From Rhizobiaceae bacterium (GTDB lineage: Bacteria; Pseudomonadota; Alphaproteobacteria; Rhizobiales; Rhizobiaceae): 41,592 bases of DNA. A model generated the notes under the pieces. It was not told where the DNA came from. It ran no database searches and saw only the letters and a list, made by a program, of their open reading frames with translations. Numbering within the stretch: the stretch's first letter is position 1; every line of letters starts with the position of its first letter. Made by a program: the position numbers and the translations under genes. This document shows positions 27,205 through 35,259 of this stretch, piece after piece. The stretch covers positions 1 to 41,592 of the forward strand of contig JAIXTO010000133.1 in NCBI GenBank assembly GCA_027483885.1, given 5' to 3'.

Positions 27205-28038
27205 CTATCGGGCGAGCACCGGTTCCAGCCTCAGGGCGGTGGATGGCTGTGGCGAATGCGCGCGCGTTCGCCCGAGGCGCAATTGCGGCAGGCGGCTCCA
27301 GTCTGGGCGCTCCAGCGGAACGGGGCGGCAAAGCTGCGGCAAGGCACCATTCTGTGCCCGGAACAGAAGTCCGTAACGCGCAAACATCCCGGCGGTAAAG
27401 ATCGAGAACCACGCTCCGAACACCAGGCCGGCCATGACGTCACTTGGATAATGAACGCCGATGATGACGCGGGAAAAGCCGAGCCAGAGGCCAAGCACCA
27501 GGCAATGTACACGGTAAGCCGGAGCCATCAGGGCAAGTGCCATCATCAGGGCGCCGATGGTCGTTGCGTGGCCGGACGGAAAACTTTCGAAATGATAGCT
27601 GCCATGAAAAGGTGAAAAGCCGAAAGCGCCCCAATCCGCCTGCGAAGGGGGCCGCACACGGCCGATCAGCCGCTTGGCAAGGTTCGCTGCAAGGCCTGAA
27701 AGCGCAACCGTCAGAAAGATATAGGCCGCGAGATGGCAGAGGAAAAATGCCTGCAGGCGGTTCCTTGCCGCGCGAGCAAGCCGCCCCCGGGAAAGCGCTT
27801 CGAAGAACAGCATGGCGCAAGCCATCAGGATCCAGCCGGATTTGCCGAAATCCGTGACGAAGCTGCCGATCGGCTTCAGGATGGAGGGCGTGCGCGCCAC
27901 ATAGGCCGATACCGGCTCATCCAGCAGGAAGACCGACAGAAGAACGAGATTGAGCGCGACAAAAAGACAGGAAAAGTGACAGTCCGTGCGAAATCTTCCG
28001 CAGTAACGGTTATGACGCCGCCTAAGCTTCTCAATCAT
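27205..28038 (-). CDS. PAP2-family membrane phosphatase
   Basis: 277 residues with about five to six hydrophobic segments. The three PAP2 motifs are complete: KRLIGRVRP, FPSGHATT and SRVIIGVHYPSD. The family removes phosphate from lipid phosphates such as undecaprenyl pyrophosphate, phosphatidate or lipid A. Rhizobia use PAP2 enzymes (LpxE, LpxF) on lipid A, and the neighbouring O-antigen genes make an envelope role attractive, but the sequence does not decide the substrate. Basic N-terminus and a long Arg/Pro-rich C-terminal tail. The 185 bases upstream (28039-28223) hold nothing I recognise beyond a likely promoter. Confidence 0.88.
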   Translation of the reverse strand: MIEKLRRRHNRYCGRFRTDCHFSCLFVALNLVLLSVFLLDEPVSAYVARTPSILKPIGSFVTDFGKSGWILMACAMLFFEALSRGRLARAARNRLQAFFLCHLAAYIFLTVALSGLAANLAKRLIGRVRPPSQADWGAFGFSPFHGSYHFESFPSGHATTIGALMMALALMAPAYRVHCLVLGLWLGFSRVIIGVHYPSDVMAGLVFGAWFSIFTAGMFARYGLLFRAQNGALPQLCRPVPLERPDWSRLPQLRLGRTRAHSPQPSTALRLEPVLAR

Positions 28039-28223
28039 CCCATGTGCTCCCCAAAGCCTATACAGATCCTAACCGGGATTTATGACAGGGATTTTGGCAA
28101 GGACCGCCGTTGGCATGATAAAGACAGGCCCGTTGATCTTGTGGGCGCCGGTTAAAGTGGCACAGACTTCGAGGGCCGGGCCGCCGGCTTTTGGCGACAA
28201 GAGCGATTGGAAGCTTGAGGGGC

Positions 28224-28253
28224 AAAAAAATGCCCCGCACTGGGCGGGGCATT
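28224..28253 (-). terminator. Terminator of leuB
   Basis: On the minus strand AATGCCCCGC, loop CCAGT, GCGGGGCATT then a run of seven T residues. A 10-bp perfect stem; very strong. It lies 37 bases past the leuB stop. Confidence 0.93.
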
Positions 28254-28289
28254 GCAGGTTTCAGTTATGCGCCGACCCGTTGGCCCGCA

Positions 28290-29399
28290 TCAGGCAGACA
28301 GGGCCTTGAATTCGGCAAGGATGGCATCGCCCATTTCCGACGTGCCGACCTGCGTGCAGCCTTCCGCCATGATGTCGCCGGTGCGGATGCCCTTGTCGAG
28401 CACATTGGCAATCGCCTTCTCCAGGCGGTCGGCTTCTTCGACCTTGTTGAAGGAGTAACGCAGGCACATGGCAAACGACGCGATCATGGCGATCGGGTTA
28501 GCAATGCCCTTGCCGGCAATGTCAGGTGCCGAGCCATGGACGGGCTCATAAAGCGCCTTGCGTTTGCCGGTCTTTCCATCGGGTGCGCCAAGCGAAGCCG
28601 AGGGCAGCATGCCGAGCGAACCGGTCAGCATGGCCGCGACGTCCGACAGCATGTCGCCGAAGAGGTTGTCGGTGACGATCACGTCAAACTGTTTTGGCGC
28701 GCGCACCAGCTGCATGCCGCCGGCGTCAGCCAGCATGTGATCCAGCACCACGTCGGAGAATTTTGCCTTGTGCGTTTCGGTCACCACCTGGTTCCACAGC
28801 ACGCCCGACTTCATCACGTTGCGCTTTTCCATGGAGCAGACGCGGTTCTTGCGGGTGCGCGCCAGTTCGAAGGCAACACCGGAAATGCGCTCGATCTCGT
28901 AGGTATCGTAGACCTGCGTATCGATGGCGCGCTTCTGGCCGTTGCCGAGATCGGTGATCGTCTTCGGCTCGCCGAAATAGACGCCGCCGGTCAGCTCGCG
29001 CACGATGAGAATATCGAGCCCTTCGACCAGTTCCGGCTTAAGCGAGGAGGCATTGGCAAGCGCCGGATAGCAGATCGCCGGGCGCAGGTTGGCAAACAGT
29101 TCGAGATCCTTGCGCAGGCGCAAAAGGCCGGCTTCCGGGCGCACATCATAGGGAACCGCATCCCATTTCGGGCCGCCGACGGCACCGAACAGGACCGCAT
29201 CGGCATTCATCGCCTTTGCCATGTCGTCTTCGGAGATCGCAGCACCGTGGGCATCGTAAGCTGAGCCGCCGACCAGGCCCTGCTCCGTGACGAAGCCGGC
29301 ACCGAGTGCCTCGTTCATGTGGTCGATGATCTTCACGACCTCGGCCATGGCCTCGGGGCCGATACCGTCACCGGGAAGCAGGAAAAGCGAATGAGACAT
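28290..29399 (-). CDS. leuB: 3-isopropylmalate dehydrogenase
   Basis: 369 residues. Start at ATG 29399 ([14 protein letters not shown]), which matches the family N-terminus; an in-frame ATG 11 codons upstream adds only unconserved residues. Key motifs: [32 protein letters not shown], the metal site region ([23 protein letters not shown]) and [14 protein letters not shown] for NAD. Oxidative decarboxylation of 3-isopropylmalate in leucine synthesis. Same strand as ridA and leuD, 102 bases after ridA, and followed by a strong terminator. Confidence 0.97.
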   Translation of the reverse strand: MSHSLFLLPGDGIGPEAMAEVVKIIDHMNEALGAGFVTEQGLVGGSAYDAHGAAISEDDMAKAMNADAVLFGAVGGPKWDAVPYDVRPEAGLLRLRKDLELFANLRPAICYPALANASSLKPELVEGLDILIVRELTGGVYFGEPKTITDLGNGQKRAIDTQVYDTYEIERISGVAFELARTRKNRVCSMEKRNVMKSGVLWNQVVTETHKAKFSDVVLDHMLADAGGMQLVRAPKQFDVIVTDNLFGDMLSDVAAMLTGSLGMLPSASLGAPDGKTGKRKALYEPVHGSAPDIAGKGIANPIAMIASFAMCLRYSFNKVEEADRLEKAIANVLDKGIRTGDIMAEGCTQVGTSEMGDAILAEFKALSA

Positions 29400-29501
29400 G
29401 ATGATGCGTGTCCTTGAAAAATTGGCAGGCATGATGCGCCACGGGTGGCGCCTCCCCAGCTTCGCCCGCGCCTGCCGCAGGACGAAGCCGCAGACTATTT
29501 T

Positions 29502-29891
29502 TTATTCCGAACCTGCGCCGCGCCGCGCAGTGACCTCGATTTCGATCTTCATTTCCGGGCGCACCAGGCCGCAGACCACCATGGTGGCTGCCGGACGGAT
29601 GGCACCGAAGACATCGCCCAATACAGGTACGATGGCATCGTAATGGGCAAGATCGCTCATATAATAACGCACGCGCAGCACGTCCTGCAACGCACTACCC
29701 GCCTCCTCAAGCGCCTTGGCAATCGTGTGGAGGGCGTTGCGCGTCTGTTCGCCGACATCGTCAGGCATGACCATCCGGCTATAATCATAGCCGGTGGTGC
29801 CGGAGACATAGACCATGTCGCCATCCACGACGGCGCGCGAATAACCGATCGTCGCTTCAAAGGGAGAGCCCGACGAGATGCGTGTCACCAC
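29502..29891 (-). CDS. RidA-family protein lacking the catalytic Arg
   Basis: 129 residues. Start at GTG 29891 behind GGAGG; a second GTG at 29888 is possible. Typical Rid fold: VYVSGTTGYD, EQTRNALHTIAKALEEAGSALQDVLRVRYYMSDL and the C-terminal MKIEIEVTA. In canonical RidA the imine deaminase uses Arg105 in VARLP; here the aligned position falls in VVCGLVRP, which gives Leu, so it belongs to a Rid subfamily without the standard active site. It lies 20 bases after leuD, clearly in the leucine operon, suggesting a link to branched-chain amino-acid metabolism or 2-aminoacrylate-type damage. Function unproven. Confidence 0.85.
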   Translation of the reverse strand: MVTRISSGSPFEATIGYSRAVVDGDMVYVSGTTGYDYSRMVMPDDVGEQTRNALHTIAKALEEAGSALQDVLRVRYYMSDLAHYDAIVPVLGDVFGAIRPAATMVVCGLVRPEMKIEIEVTARRGAGSE

Positions 29892-29911
29892 CGGAGCCTC
29901 CTCCTCACATG

Positions 29912-30517
29912 TCAGAGCCAGGGACGCTCGGCCTGCATCTTGTTTTCGAACGAGGCGATGGCGCCATCGCTCTTCATCGTGGTGGCGATGTCGTCGAGGC
30001 CTTCCAGCATGATGTGCTTGCGGGCCGGATCGATGTCGAAGGTGATGGTGCCGCCATCGGGACCGGAAATCTGCTGGGCTTCCAGATCCACCGTCAGCAC
30101 GGCATTGGAACCGCGCGAGGCATCATCCATCAGCTTGTCGAGATCATCCTGCGAGACCACGATCGGCAGGATGCCGTTCTTGAAACAGTTGTTGTAGAAA
30201 ATGTCGGCAAAGGACGTGGAGATGACGCAGCGGATGCCGAAATCCAGAAGCGCCCAGGGTGCGTGCTCGCGCGAGGAGCCGCAACCGAAATTGTCGCCGG
30301 CGACAAGGATCTTGGCGTTCTGATAGGCGGGCTTGTTGAGCACGAAATCGAGGTTCGGCGAACCGTCTTCGAGGTAACGCGCTTCGGCAAAAAGGCCGGT
30401 GCCGAGGCCGGTGCGCTTGATCGTCTTCAGGTAATCCTTCGGAATGATCATGTCCGTGTCGATATTGACGACAGGAAGCGGCGCAGCAACGCCGGTGAGC
30501 TTGGTAAATTTATCCAT
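29912..30517 (-). CDS. leuD: 3-isopropylmalate dehydratase small subunit
   Basis: 201 residues. Start ATG at 30517 (MDKFTKLTG) with GGAGG 6 bases upstream; the frame extends further but without family match. The swivelling-domain motifs are intact: [42 protein letters not shown]. Partner of LeuC (not in this window) in isomerising 2- to 3-isopropylmalate. Second gene of the small membrane protein - leuD - ridA - leuB run; the 169-base gap before it (30518-30686) shows no clear terminator, so leuD may have its own promoter there. Confidence 0.97.
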   Translation of the reverse strand: MDKFTKLTGVAAPLPVVNIDTDMIIPKDYLKTIKRTGLGTGLFAEARYLEDGSPNLDFVLNKPAYQNAKILVAGDNFGCGSSREHAPWALLDFGIRCVISTSFADIFYNNCFKNGILPIVVSQDDLDKLMDDASRGSNAVLTVDLEAQQISGPDGGTITFDIDPARKHIMLEGLDDIATTMKSDGAIASFENKMQAERPWL

Positions 30518-30686
30518 GATCTGCCTCCGCGAGACTTGTTCTGCGGATGCTGCCATAGACCAATTTCAGGGAGATTTGAAGGCCGGTTTGCCATCAAACG
30601 GTACGCCGAACCTCTGGATCGACGTACCCGTCATCACATTGTGATCTGAACCGCTTAAAGACAGAGCCGCTGACAGGCGATCGCCT

Positions 30687-30935
30687 TTAAAGATCGATGA
30701 TCGTGCCGCGACCGTCGTTCCAGACGCGCATGTCTTTTGCCTGCGCCGGATTTTTGGCGCCCGATGTCTTGGCGCGCACCGGAACGGGTTTATGGCGAAG
30801 GGTGAGCGCTCTCACGGCCGTAAACACAGTCAGCATGGCGGCAAAGGCCAGCGTGATGGATGCCGTGAGCACGACAACAGCGGTGATAGCGGCAATGCCG
30901 GCAAGGCCAAGGAAGAGTGCGCGGATATTCTGCAT
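30687..30935 (-). CDS. Small membrane protein, 82 aa, unknown
   Basis: Start at ATG 30935 (MQNIRALFLG), AAAGG 9 bases upstream; the longer frame above it overlaps the lyase promoter region and is basic and unlikely. Residues ~5-45 form one long or two short hydrophobic helices, followed by a basic Lys/Arg-rich cytoplasmic tail ending in NDGRGTIIDL. I do not recognise a family. Divergent from the CitE-like gene, 111 bases between starts. Confidence 0.6.
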   Translation of the reverse strand: MQNIRALFLGLAGIAAITAVVVLTASITLAFAAMLTVFTAVRALTLRHKPVPVRAKTSGAKNPAQAKDMRVWNDGRGTIIDL

Positions 30936-31046
30936 GGTTTTGAACCTTTCTTCTTGTGGAAATGTGGGCTTTTCTCTCGACACTTGCAAGGGCTTTTGCC
31001 CTACTGCGCTCTTGCGCCTCATCACAAAGCTTGTCACAAAGTCGCG

Positions 31047-31970
31047 ATGTCCCATTCGCTTGCTCCGGCTCTTCGCCCGCAACGCTCACTTTTGAGCGTG
31101 CCCGCCATCAACCAGCGCGCGCTGGACAAGATTTCTTCGCTTGCCTGCGACGGCGTGATCTTCGATCTCGAGGATTCTGTTTCTCCGGAAAAGAAGGACG
31201 AGGCACGCGCCAATCTCTCGGCCTATTTCGCAAAGCCGCCGGCTGGCAATCGCCTGTCGATCATCCGTATCAACCCGCTTTCTTCGACATTCGGCGCAGA
31301 CGATCTGACCCTCGTTGTCTCCACCCGCCCCGATGCCGTGCTTTTGCCGAAGGTGGAAAGCGCTGCGGACATTCAGGCTGTGGAGCGCGTTCTCAGCGAG
31401 GCCGGCGTTCCCGAAACCACCCGAATCTGGGCGATGATCGAGACCGCCAAAGGCGTCCTCCATGCGGGCGCAATCGCTGGTTCACGTGAAACATCGGTGC
31501 CGCGGCTGGAGGGTTTGGTCGTTGGGCTGAATGATCTGCGCAAGGAAACCCGCGTGCCGGCGCGCCAAGGCCGCACCTTCCTCATTCCCTGGCTCATGCA
31601 GGTGGTGCTGGCCGCCCGCGCCCACGGGCTCTGCGTCATCGACAGCGTGTTTAACGATTTTCGCGATACGGACACCTTCGAGAGCGAATGCCGCCAGGGC
31701 CGCGACATGGGCTTTGACGGCAAGATGTTGATCCACCCGGCCCAGATCGGCCCGGCAAACCAGCATTTCGGCCCGGATCACGAGGCAGTCGCAGAGGCCG
31801 AGGCAATCATCGCCGCCTTTGCGCAACCTGAGGCCAAAGACCTCAACGTCATCAACCTGGATGGCCGCATGATCGAGCGGCTGCATCTGGTCGAGGCCGA
31901 ACGGCTCGTGCAACTGGCCCGGCGGATCGAAAAAACCAACCTTATCGACCAAAGAAAGACTGCCCCATGA
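31047..31970 (+). CDS. HpcH/HpaI-family lyase, CitE-like
   Basis: 307 residues. TIM-barrel of the citrate lyase beta / malyl-CoA lyase family: LLSVPAINQRALDKI, FDLEDSVSPEKKDEAR, LLPKVESAADI, IETAKGVLHA (metal-binding Glu region), GLNDLRKET and GKMLIHPAQIGPAN. No CitD/CitF genes are nearby, so this is the stand-alone CitE-like type, which in other bacteria acts on acyl-CoA thioesters such as citramalyl- or malyl-CoA. The substrate cannot be decided here. The stop overlaps the DUF1737 start (ATGA). Confidence 0.88.
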   Translation: MSHSLAPALRPQRSLLSVPAINQRALDKISSLACDGVIFDLEDSVSPEKKDEARANLSAYFAKPPAGNRLSIIRINPLSSTFGADDLTLVVSTRPDAVLLPKVESAADIQAVERVLSEAGVPETTRIWAMIETAKGVLHAGAIAGSRETSVPRLEGLVVGLNDLRKETRVPARQGRTFLIPWLMQVVLAARAHGLCVIDSVFNDFRDTDTFESECRQGRDMGFDGKMLIHPAQIGPANQHFGPDHEAVAEAEAIIAAFAQPEAKDLNVINLDGRMIERLHLVEAERLVQLARRIEKTNLIDQRKTAP

Positions 31971-32173
31971 AAGTTTACCGCTTCCTCACCGGCCCCGACG
32001 ACGCTTCCTTCTGCCACCGCGTGACGGATGCCCTCAACAAGGGCTGGGACCTGCACGGCTCCCCCAGCCACACGTTCAACGTGGCGGAAAACAAGCTTTA
32101 TTGCGGGCAGGCGGTGGTGAAAACCGTCGAAGGTAAGGACTATCATCCCGACATGAAGCTCGGCGAGCAATAA
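31967..32173 (+). CDS. DUF1737 protein, 68 aa
   Basis: 68 residues, MKVYRFLTGPDDASFCHRV, LNKGWDLHGSPS and LYCGQAVVK are the DUF1737 pattern. A small soluble protein without a known function. It is coupled to the CitE-like gene by a 4-base ATGA overlap, so they are cotranscribed and probably cotranslated. Confidence 0.85.
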   Translation: MKVYRFLTGPDDASFCHRVTDALNKGWDLHGSPSHTFNVAENKLYCGQAVVKTVEGKDYHPDMKLGEQ

Positions 32174-32307
32174 GCTCAACAGACCTGCCGGACACCATTC
32201 CACGCATGGGCAGGGCTGCGCCTTGAACGATGACGATGCCTTACAACCGCCGGGAAATCCGTGTGGTTGGGGGCATCGCTTCGCACCCCAACAAGACGGA
32301 TGAGACA

Positions 32308-33618
32308 ATGGCAGAACCGAGAGCGGCTGAACGCGTAGAATATATCGTCGAGGGCGGCCATCGCCTTTCCGGCGCCATCGAGCCCTCCGGAAACAAGAAT
32401 GCGGCGCTGCCGATCATTGCCGCCGCGCTGCTCACCGACCAACCCGTCGTGCTCACCAACGTGCCACGCATCCGCGACGTCGAGGCTCTGGTCCAGCTGC
32501 TTTCGTCTCTTGGCGCCGAAACCGCGTGGACGGACCATAATACCTTGCGCATTCATGCGCGCGACGTGCGCCCGGCAACGCTGGACCCGGATCTCTGCTC
32601 GCGCATTCGCGCCTCCATACTGCTCGCTGGACCGGTTCTTGCCCGCTGCGGAGAAATTACCCTGCCGCCGCCCGGCGGCGACGTGATCGGCCGGCGCCGC
32701 CTTGACAGTCATTTTCTCGCCTTGCGCCAACTCGGTGCGCAGATCTCGCTCGAAGGCGACTACGTGTTTCGCGCTGAAAAACTCGTCGGGGCGGATGTGT
32801 TTCTCGACGAACCCTCGGTGACTGCGACGGAAAATGCGCTGTGTGCCGCCGTTGCGGCCTCTGGCACCACGATCCTGCGCAATTGCGCATCCGAACCGCA
32901 TGTTCAGGATCTCGCCCATTTCCTCGTCGCCATGGGCGCCCGCATCGAGGGCATCGGCACCAATTGCATGACGATCCATGGCGGTGCGCCTCTTTCAGGA
33001 GCAAGCCACCGGATCGGGCCTGACCATATCGAAGTCGGCTCGCTGATCGGACTTGCGGCGGTGACAGATTCTGACCTTCGGATCACCAATGCCGGCGTGC
33101 AGCACCTGCGCTCCACCCTGATGGGTTTTGAGCGGCTGGGCATCCATTGCCGGATCGAGGGCGACGATCTGATCGTGCCGTCCGGCCAGGCCAAGCGGAT
33201 CGAACCGGATTTCGGCGGCCATGTGCCCAAGATCGAGGATCAGCCCTGGCCGGCGTTTCCGGCCGATACGATGTCAATTGCCATCGTCACTGCCACGCAG
33301 TGCGAGGGCATGGTGCTGATGTTTGAAAAGATGTTCGAATCCCGGATGTTCTTTGTCGACAAGCTGATCTCGATGGGCGCCCGCATCGTGCTGTGCGATC
33401 CGCACCGCGCCGTGGTTTCCGGACCAAGCCCGCTGAAAGCCGCACGGCTGGAAAGCCCCGACATTCGCGCCGGCATGGCCATGCTGATCGCTGCCATGGG
33501 TGCTGAGGGCACATCGATCATCAACAATGCCCAGCAGATCGAACGCGGTTATGAACGCATCGACGAGCGGCTGAACGCCTTGGGCGCGCGTATAAGGCGC
33601 ATTCCAGCGCGCGCCTGA
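32308..33618 (+). CDS. murA: MurA-family UDP-GlcNAc enolpyruvyl transferase with Asp in place of the catalytic Cys
   Basis: 436 residues from ATG 32308, which gives a family-like N-terminus; ATG 32230 in frame would add 26 non-conserved residues. Conserved sites: SGNKNAALPI (Lys30, Asn31), RASILLAGPVLAR, PADTMSI with the catalytic Asp region, and SPDIRAG. The loop normally reading G-C-x-I-G-x-R-P-V-D is GGDVIGRRRLD: Asp125 (codon 32680-32682) replaces the PEP-binding Cys. MurA with Asp there is active and fosfomycin-insensitive in other bacteria such as Mycobacterium. Rhizobia normally carry a canonical murA elsewhere (next to DUF2948 and hisD), so this may be a paralogue. Follows DUF1737 by 134 bases (56 to the upstream ATG). 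Confidence 0.88.
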   Translation: MAEPRAAERVEYIVEGGHRLSGAIEPSGNKNAALPIIAAALLTDQPVVLTNVPRIRDVEALVQLLSSLGAETAWTDHNTLRIHARDVRPATLDPDLCSRIRASILLAGPVLARCGEITLPPPGGDVIGRRRLDSHFLALRQLGAQISLEGDYVFRAEKLVGADVFLDEPSVTATENALCAAVAASGTTILRNCASEPHVQDLAHFLVAMGARIEGIGTNCMTIHGGAPLSGASHRIGPDHIEVGSLIGLAAVTDSDLRITNAGVQHLRSTLMGFERLGIHCRIEGDDLIVPSGQAKRIEPDFGGHVPKIEDQPWPAFPADTMSIAIVTATQCEGMVLMFEKMFESRMFFVDKLISMGARIVLCDPHRAVVSGPSPLKAARLESPDIRAGMAMLIAAMGAEGTSIINNAQQIERGYERIDERLNALGARIRRIPARA

Positions 33619-33631
33619 AGAGGGAAGGCGG

Positions 33632-34075
33632 CTAACCTGTCCGGTCAGCCGCGTCCTCGACGCTTTCCTCGATCCGCTCCATGTCGTCATCGCTGAGGCC
33701 GAAATGGTGGCCGATTTCGTGGATCAGCACATGGGTGATGATATCGCCCAGCGTCTCCTCGTTTTCCGCCCAATAATCGATGATCGGCCGGCGATAGAGG
33801 CGGATTCGGTTCGGCAATTCGCCGGTTTCCATGCTGAAACGCTCGGAAATGCCACGACCTTCGAAAAGCCCCAGAAGATCGAAAGGCGTCTCGAGCGCCA
33901 TATCCTCGAAAATCTCGTCGTCGGGAAAGTCCTCGATCTCGATGGTGAGGTTTCCGGTCAGCGCACGGAACTCTTCCGGCAGGTTTCCATAGGCCTCGAT
34001 TGCCAGCGATTCGAACGTGCTGATGGTGGGGGCGTGGCGATCACGCCAATCATCGGTCTGGTCGACACGGGCCAT
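33632..34075 (-). CDS. Small zincin-like metallopeptidase (DUF1025 type)
   Basis: 147 residues. Start at ATG 34075, AAGGAG 5 bases upstream; the longer frame runs into the imuA control region and is rejected. The C-terminal half holds THVLIHEIGHHFGLSDDDM, an HExxHxxGxxD zinc site, and RIRLYRRPI, as in the small predicted Zn-dependent protease family. Highly acidic (GNLTIEIEDFPDDEIFEDMA). Cellular role unknown. Convergent with murA, 13 bases apart. Confidence 0.85.
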   Translation of the reverse strand: MARVDQTDDWRDRHAPTISTFESLAIEAYGNLPEEFRALTGNLTIEIEDFPDDEIFEDMALETPFDLLGLFEGRGISERFSMETGELPNRIRLYRRPIIDYWAENEETLGDIITHVLIHEIGHHFGLSDDDMERIEESVEDAADRTG

Positions 34076-34211
34076 AACTGCTCCTTTTTCAACGAGCATA
34101 TAAGGTTTCTGGAAAAATATTTCGAGTGCGGATTCAAGCAAGAGGTGGGGAGGGTGAACGAATCTCATGGGGGCCGCTGTTGACTCTTCGGGGCAGCTCT
34201 GGAATCCATAA

Positions 34212-34226
34212 GAACATAACATGAAC
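34212..34226 (+). promoter_or_regulatory. LexA (SOS) box, GAAC-N7-GAAC
   Basis: GAAC ATAACAT GAAC, an exact match to the alphaproteobacterial LexA consensus (GTTC-N7-GTTC on the other strand). It lies 58 bases before the imuA ATG. A TTGACT at 34180-34185 could be the -35 element, which would put the box right at or just after the -10. The next gene on the other strand (34075) starts 136 bases away and is less likely to be controlled. Confidence 0.9.
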
Positions 34227-34284
34227 AATTGAGGCGAAGAGGATCCTGGAGATCCTGGTCTCGACAAGAAGTGGAGCTGACGTC

Positions 34285-35259
34285 ATGGCGCGATCCGCCC
34301 TGGCGCAGGAGACTGTTTTTGCCCTGCGCGAAACGATAGCCCGGCTGGAGGGCAAGCCTATCCCGGCTCTTGCCGCTGCACAGGCGCAAGCGGTGGCAGA
34401 AGGGCAGGAGAGGACGCAAGACCGGCCGACCCGGCTGGAAACCGGCATTGCTGCGCTGGACGAGGCGCTGGACGGCGGGCTGCCGCTCGATGCGATCACC
34501 GAGATCCGCAGCCGCGGTTTTTTCGATGCAGGCTCTGCCAGCGGTTTTACCGTGGGGCTTTCGGTGCTCATCAAGGCACGAGCGCCGAAAGCTGAAAACC
34601 TGCCTCTCCTCTGGATTTCAGACCGCATGGCAAGCCAGGAGGCGGGGGCGCCTTATCTCATCGGCATGCGCGGTTTCGGCCTTGGCACGGAGCCGTTTTT
34701 CCAGGCTCTGCCGAACCGGCTCGACGAGGCGCTGTGGCTTGCGGAAGCAGCCCTTGCAAGCGGCGCTTTTGGCGTGACCATTCTCGAAACCCGCGGCAAT
34801 CCAAAAACCTTCGGGCTGACGGAAAGCCGGCGGCTGGCGCTGCGGGCAAAGGCGGCGGGGCGGCCGCTTCTGCTTTTGCGCCATGCCGCAGAAGAGGAGG
34901 CCTCAAGTGCGGCCTTCCGGTTTCTGACCCAGCCGGCGTTTGCCTCACAACGACGCCTTCCCGACGGATCGATGCTTGGCGGCAGCATCGGACCTTCGGT
35001 TTTCCGTCTCACATTGGAAAAGAGCCGCAACCCGGCTCCGCTCTGTCTCTCCCTGGAGTGGAATCCCCATGACCGCCGATTCAATTGCGTCGACACGCCA
35101 AGACATGCTGTTCCTGAAAGGCAGCCGGCAGCGCATTCTGGCGCTCTATTTCCCAAAACTTTCGACAGACCGGATCTTGCGCCGGCGCCGGGGGCTGTCC
35201 TGGCGTTTGACAGGCCGGCACGCGGGCGGCCCGACGGATCCTTCGAACGCGCGTCCTGA
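34285..35259 (+). CDS. imuA: ImuA, RecA-like component of the SOS mutasome
   Basis: 324 residues. GGAG about 9 bases before the ATG. RecA/SulA-like domain in residues ~50-260 (LETGIAALDEALDGGLP, ITEIRSRGFFDAGSASGF in the Walker-A position, LLWISDRMA, ETRGNPKTFGLTESRRLALRA-type strands, [10 protein letters not shown]). The Walker A is degenerate (no GKT/S). The last ~60 residues are Pro/Arg-rich and are read out of frame by imuB. ImuA works with ImuB and DnaE2 in damage-induced mutagenesis. A LexA box lies upstream. Confidence 0.92.
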   Translation: MARSALAQETVFALRETIARLEGKPIPALAAAQAQAVAEGQERTQDRPTRLETGIAALDEALDGGLPLDAITEIRSRGFFDAGSASGFTVGLSVLIKARAPKAENLPLLWISDRMASQEAGAPYLIGMRGFGLGTEPFFQALPNRLDEALWLAEAALASGAFGVTILETRGNPKTFGLTESRRLALRAKAAGRPLLLLRHAAEEEASSAAFRFLTQPAFASQRRLPDGSMLGGSIGPSVFRLTLEKSRNPAPLCLSLEWNPHDRRFNCVDTPRHAVPERQPAAHSGALFPKTFDRPDLAPAPGAVLAFDRPARGRPDGSFERAS

